A stretch of 7,474 nucleotides of DNA from Candidatus Atribacteria bacterium 1244-E10-H5-B2 (GTDB taxonomy: Bacteria; Atribacterota; JS1; SB-45; 34-128). The notes under the pieces were generated by a model. It saw only the letters and a list, made by a program, of their open reading frames with translations. It was not told where the DNA came from and did not search any database. Below are positions 4,853 through 7,474 of this stretch, piece after piece. The stretch spans positions 1 through 7,474 of the forward strand of contig NMQN01000656.1 in NCBI GenBank assembly GCA_003575245.1, read 5' to 3'. Position numbers and translations under genes: made by a program. The number at the start of each line of letters is the position of its first letter. Position 1 is the first letter of the stretch.

Positions 4853-5012
4853 CGCAACTATTTTTTAAAGAAAGAAGGATTTTATAAACCTTTGTCGTAT
4901 TAATATTAAGGTGTAGAAAAATTGAAAAAGATTAGTTCTTTTAACCGCTGGTGGCGATTCAATAAGGTAAATATATATTTTTAAAGTGTGTCAAAGAACC
5001 GTCCCCTGATAC
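4853..5012 (+). mobile_element. RAYT/REP-type element remnant D (5' leader only)
   Basis: A near-identical leader to that at 7175, from CGCAACTATTTTTTAAAGAA to TGTCAAAGAACCGTCCCCTG. No transposase coding sequence follows; the cysS ribosome site begins 25 bp after it. Coding fragment C lies directly upstream, so the two look like the tail of one element followed by the head of another. Confidence 0.65.
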
Positions 5013-5049
5013 ATTGGATAACGAAGGTGAAAATACCGGAGGTTGATCA

Positions 5050-6570
<1,521 letters not shown>

Positions 6571-6600
6571 AGAAGAATATTTTATCGTTGGGATTATCAT

Positions 6601-6620
6601 GGGGATGGTTCTTTTGACAC
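6601..6620 (-). repeat. Inverted REP-like fragment
   Basis: GGGGATGGTTCTTTTGACAC is the reverse complement of the REP-like end of element E (GTGTCAAAAGAACCGTCCCC, 7310-7329) with one mismatch. A weaker second fragment (CAGTGGTTCTGTGGCAC) lies at 6631-6647. It begins 30 bp after the cysS stop and leads into long repeat copy 2. Confidence 0.6.
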
Positions 6621-6676
6621 TAAAATATGACAGTGGTTCTGTGGCACATTTATTGATTAAATAACTAATTAATAAA

Positions 6677-7103
6677 GAGAAAAACAGAGGAACAGGAAAA
6701 CCGATTTTCGGCTAAATAAGGCAGATAAGTATATATAGAATTAGATGATTATCAGTTTTTATAGGAAAAAATAGCAAGGCTCCAAAACGTAGAAAATATA
6801 AGGCTTTCAGCGTTTTTTGGCTATATGGGATGTTAGTAATTCCTCTAAAATATGGAGAAAATAAGGCAAAAAGGGCTAAAAGCACTATTTTTAGGAGGCT
6901 GAAAGCCTTGCAAAATAAGGGTTTCAGCGAAATATGGTCACAGTAGCGTTTCTTGAGGTGGTCTAAGGTGATTGATCATATTTTTGAAATGAGCGTATAA
7001 AGTAGCTTAAAATGGCTTATTTTAGATGTAGGCGGAAAGCCTTGTTTTATAAGGCTTTCAAGAAGGTATTTCCCCACAGGTTTTACACATTTTCCCCATT
7101 TGT
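6677..7103 (+). repeat. Long non-coding repeat, copy 2
   Basis: Partner of 2070-2497, same orientation, with nearly the same length. The three TATAAGGSTTTC-type motifs are at 6797, 6914 (AATAAGGGTTTC here) and 7048. Hairpins: CTGAAAGCCTT with AAGGGTTTCAG (6899-6927, one mismatch) and a perfect GAAAGCCTT/AAGGCTTTC stem (7035-7059). It ends with the 30-base tail identical in copy 1. With element E this occupies most of the 900 bp after cysS; no coding sequence is seen. Confidence 0.85.
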
Positions 7104-7124
7104 CATTCCCGCGAAAGCGGGAAT
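7104..7124. repeat. GC-rich REP-like palindrome
   Basis: ATTCCCGC (7105-7112) and GCGGGAAT (7117-7124) form a perfect 8-bp stem around a GAAA loop, followed by CTA. This is a widespread type of dispersed palindrome in bacterial genomes. It sits directly at the end of long repeat copy 2; a different palindrome occupies the equivalent region after copy 1. Confidence 0.65.
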
Positions 7125-7174
7125 CTATCTTCTCTTTTCCATCTGAATACTATTCATTTACAATTAGCACATCC

Positions 7175-7420
7175 CGCAACTATTTTTTAAAGAAAGAAGG
7201 ATTTTATAAACCTTTGTCGTATTAATATTAAGGTGTAAAAAAATTGAAAAAGACTGATTCTTTTAACCGCTGGTGGCAATTTAATAAGGTAAATATATAT
7301 TCTTGAAGTGTGTCAAAAGAACCGTCCCCTTGACCCCGATAAACCTTTTCAGTAAACAGAGCGATTAAAAGAATCGAGCGGGAAGATAAAAAGTGATATT
7401 GCAAGACTTGACCCCTTAAT
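7175..7420 (+). mobile_element. RAYT/REP-type element remnant E (5' leader fused to 3' tail)
   Basis: The most complete of the internally deleted copies. The leader runs from CGCAACTATTTTTTAAAGAA to the REP-like GTGTCAAAAGAACCGTCCCC (7310-7329). A short junction (TTGACCCCGATAAACC) follows, then the RAYT 3' codons reading R-A-I-K-R-I-E-R-E-D-K-K-stop (about 7358-7395). It ends with the tail ATATTGCAAGACTTGACCCC. The whole catalytic region is absent. The last 54 bases of the window (7421-7474) show no recognisable feature. Confidence 0.65.
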
Positions 7421-7474
7421 ATGCCGGATATAAACGAGTTATGTGAAATGGTGCGATGTAATTTTTTCACAAGG

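Noticed and set aside
4940..4965. GGTGGC-containing leader upstream of cysS, considered as a T-box riboswitch
   Set aside because: The same sequence occurs at 1873, 4042 and 7265 away from any synthetase gene. The T-box antiterminator consensus and a following terminator are absent.
7228..7470. Minus-strand frame of 80 codons, similar in part to the minus-strand frames at 1790-2009
   Set aside because: The shared peptide (EYIFTLL ... HQRLKE) arises only because both overlap the RAYT-like leader repeat. There is no start signal or conserved length.

Overview
This is an AT-rich bacterial window with strong Shine-Dalgarno sites, one TTG start and the standard genetic code. It mixes a few accessory genes with a heavy load of short dispersed repeats. 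The layout fits a low-GC, probably anaerobic lineage (Clostridia-like Firmicutes or an uncultured phylum such as Atribacterota). Nothing in the sequence fixes the taxon, so this is a guess.

Left part (1-1850). Three same-strand genes, each a single-gene unit: the 3' end of a SAM-dependent methyltransferase, a membrane isoprenylcysteine-methyltransferase-like protein, and a cysteine-rich DUF3795 protein. The spacers between them are strikingly GC-rich and palindromic. They carry RYYYAAC ... GTTRRRY-type boxes bracketing inverted repeats, as integron attC recombination sites do. The best site is 427-513; a second, less regular one is 1129-1236. I read this as a stretch of integron gene cassettes with no integrase in the window. 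A remnant of a third attC site may lie at 1834-1840 and a fourth at 4111-4156.

Middle (1850-4110). A decayed REP-associated (RAYT-like) element is followed by a 430-bp non-coding repeat containing three hairpins, then a toxin-antitoxin operon with its own promoter: an XRE helix-turn-helix protein fused to a Panacea (DUF4065) domain, overlapping a RelE/ParE-fold toxin. Another RAYT-like remnant follows.

Right part (4111-7474). A possible attC remnant precedes a WrbA/flavodoxin-like gene. Next come the coding 3' tail of a RAYT transposase, another RAYT 5' remnant, and a complete cysteinyl-tRNA synthetase gene. Then come the second copy of the 430-bp repeat, a GC-rich palindrome and one more internally deleted RAYT element.

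The two repeat blocks (about 2020-2610 and 6600-7215) share the same order of parts. They flank the segment carrying the TA operon, flavodoxin gene and cysS. Overall the window looks like an accessory region in which integron-type cassettes have been invaded and eroded by REP/RAYT elements. The TA pair and the tRNA synthetase are embedded between repeats.
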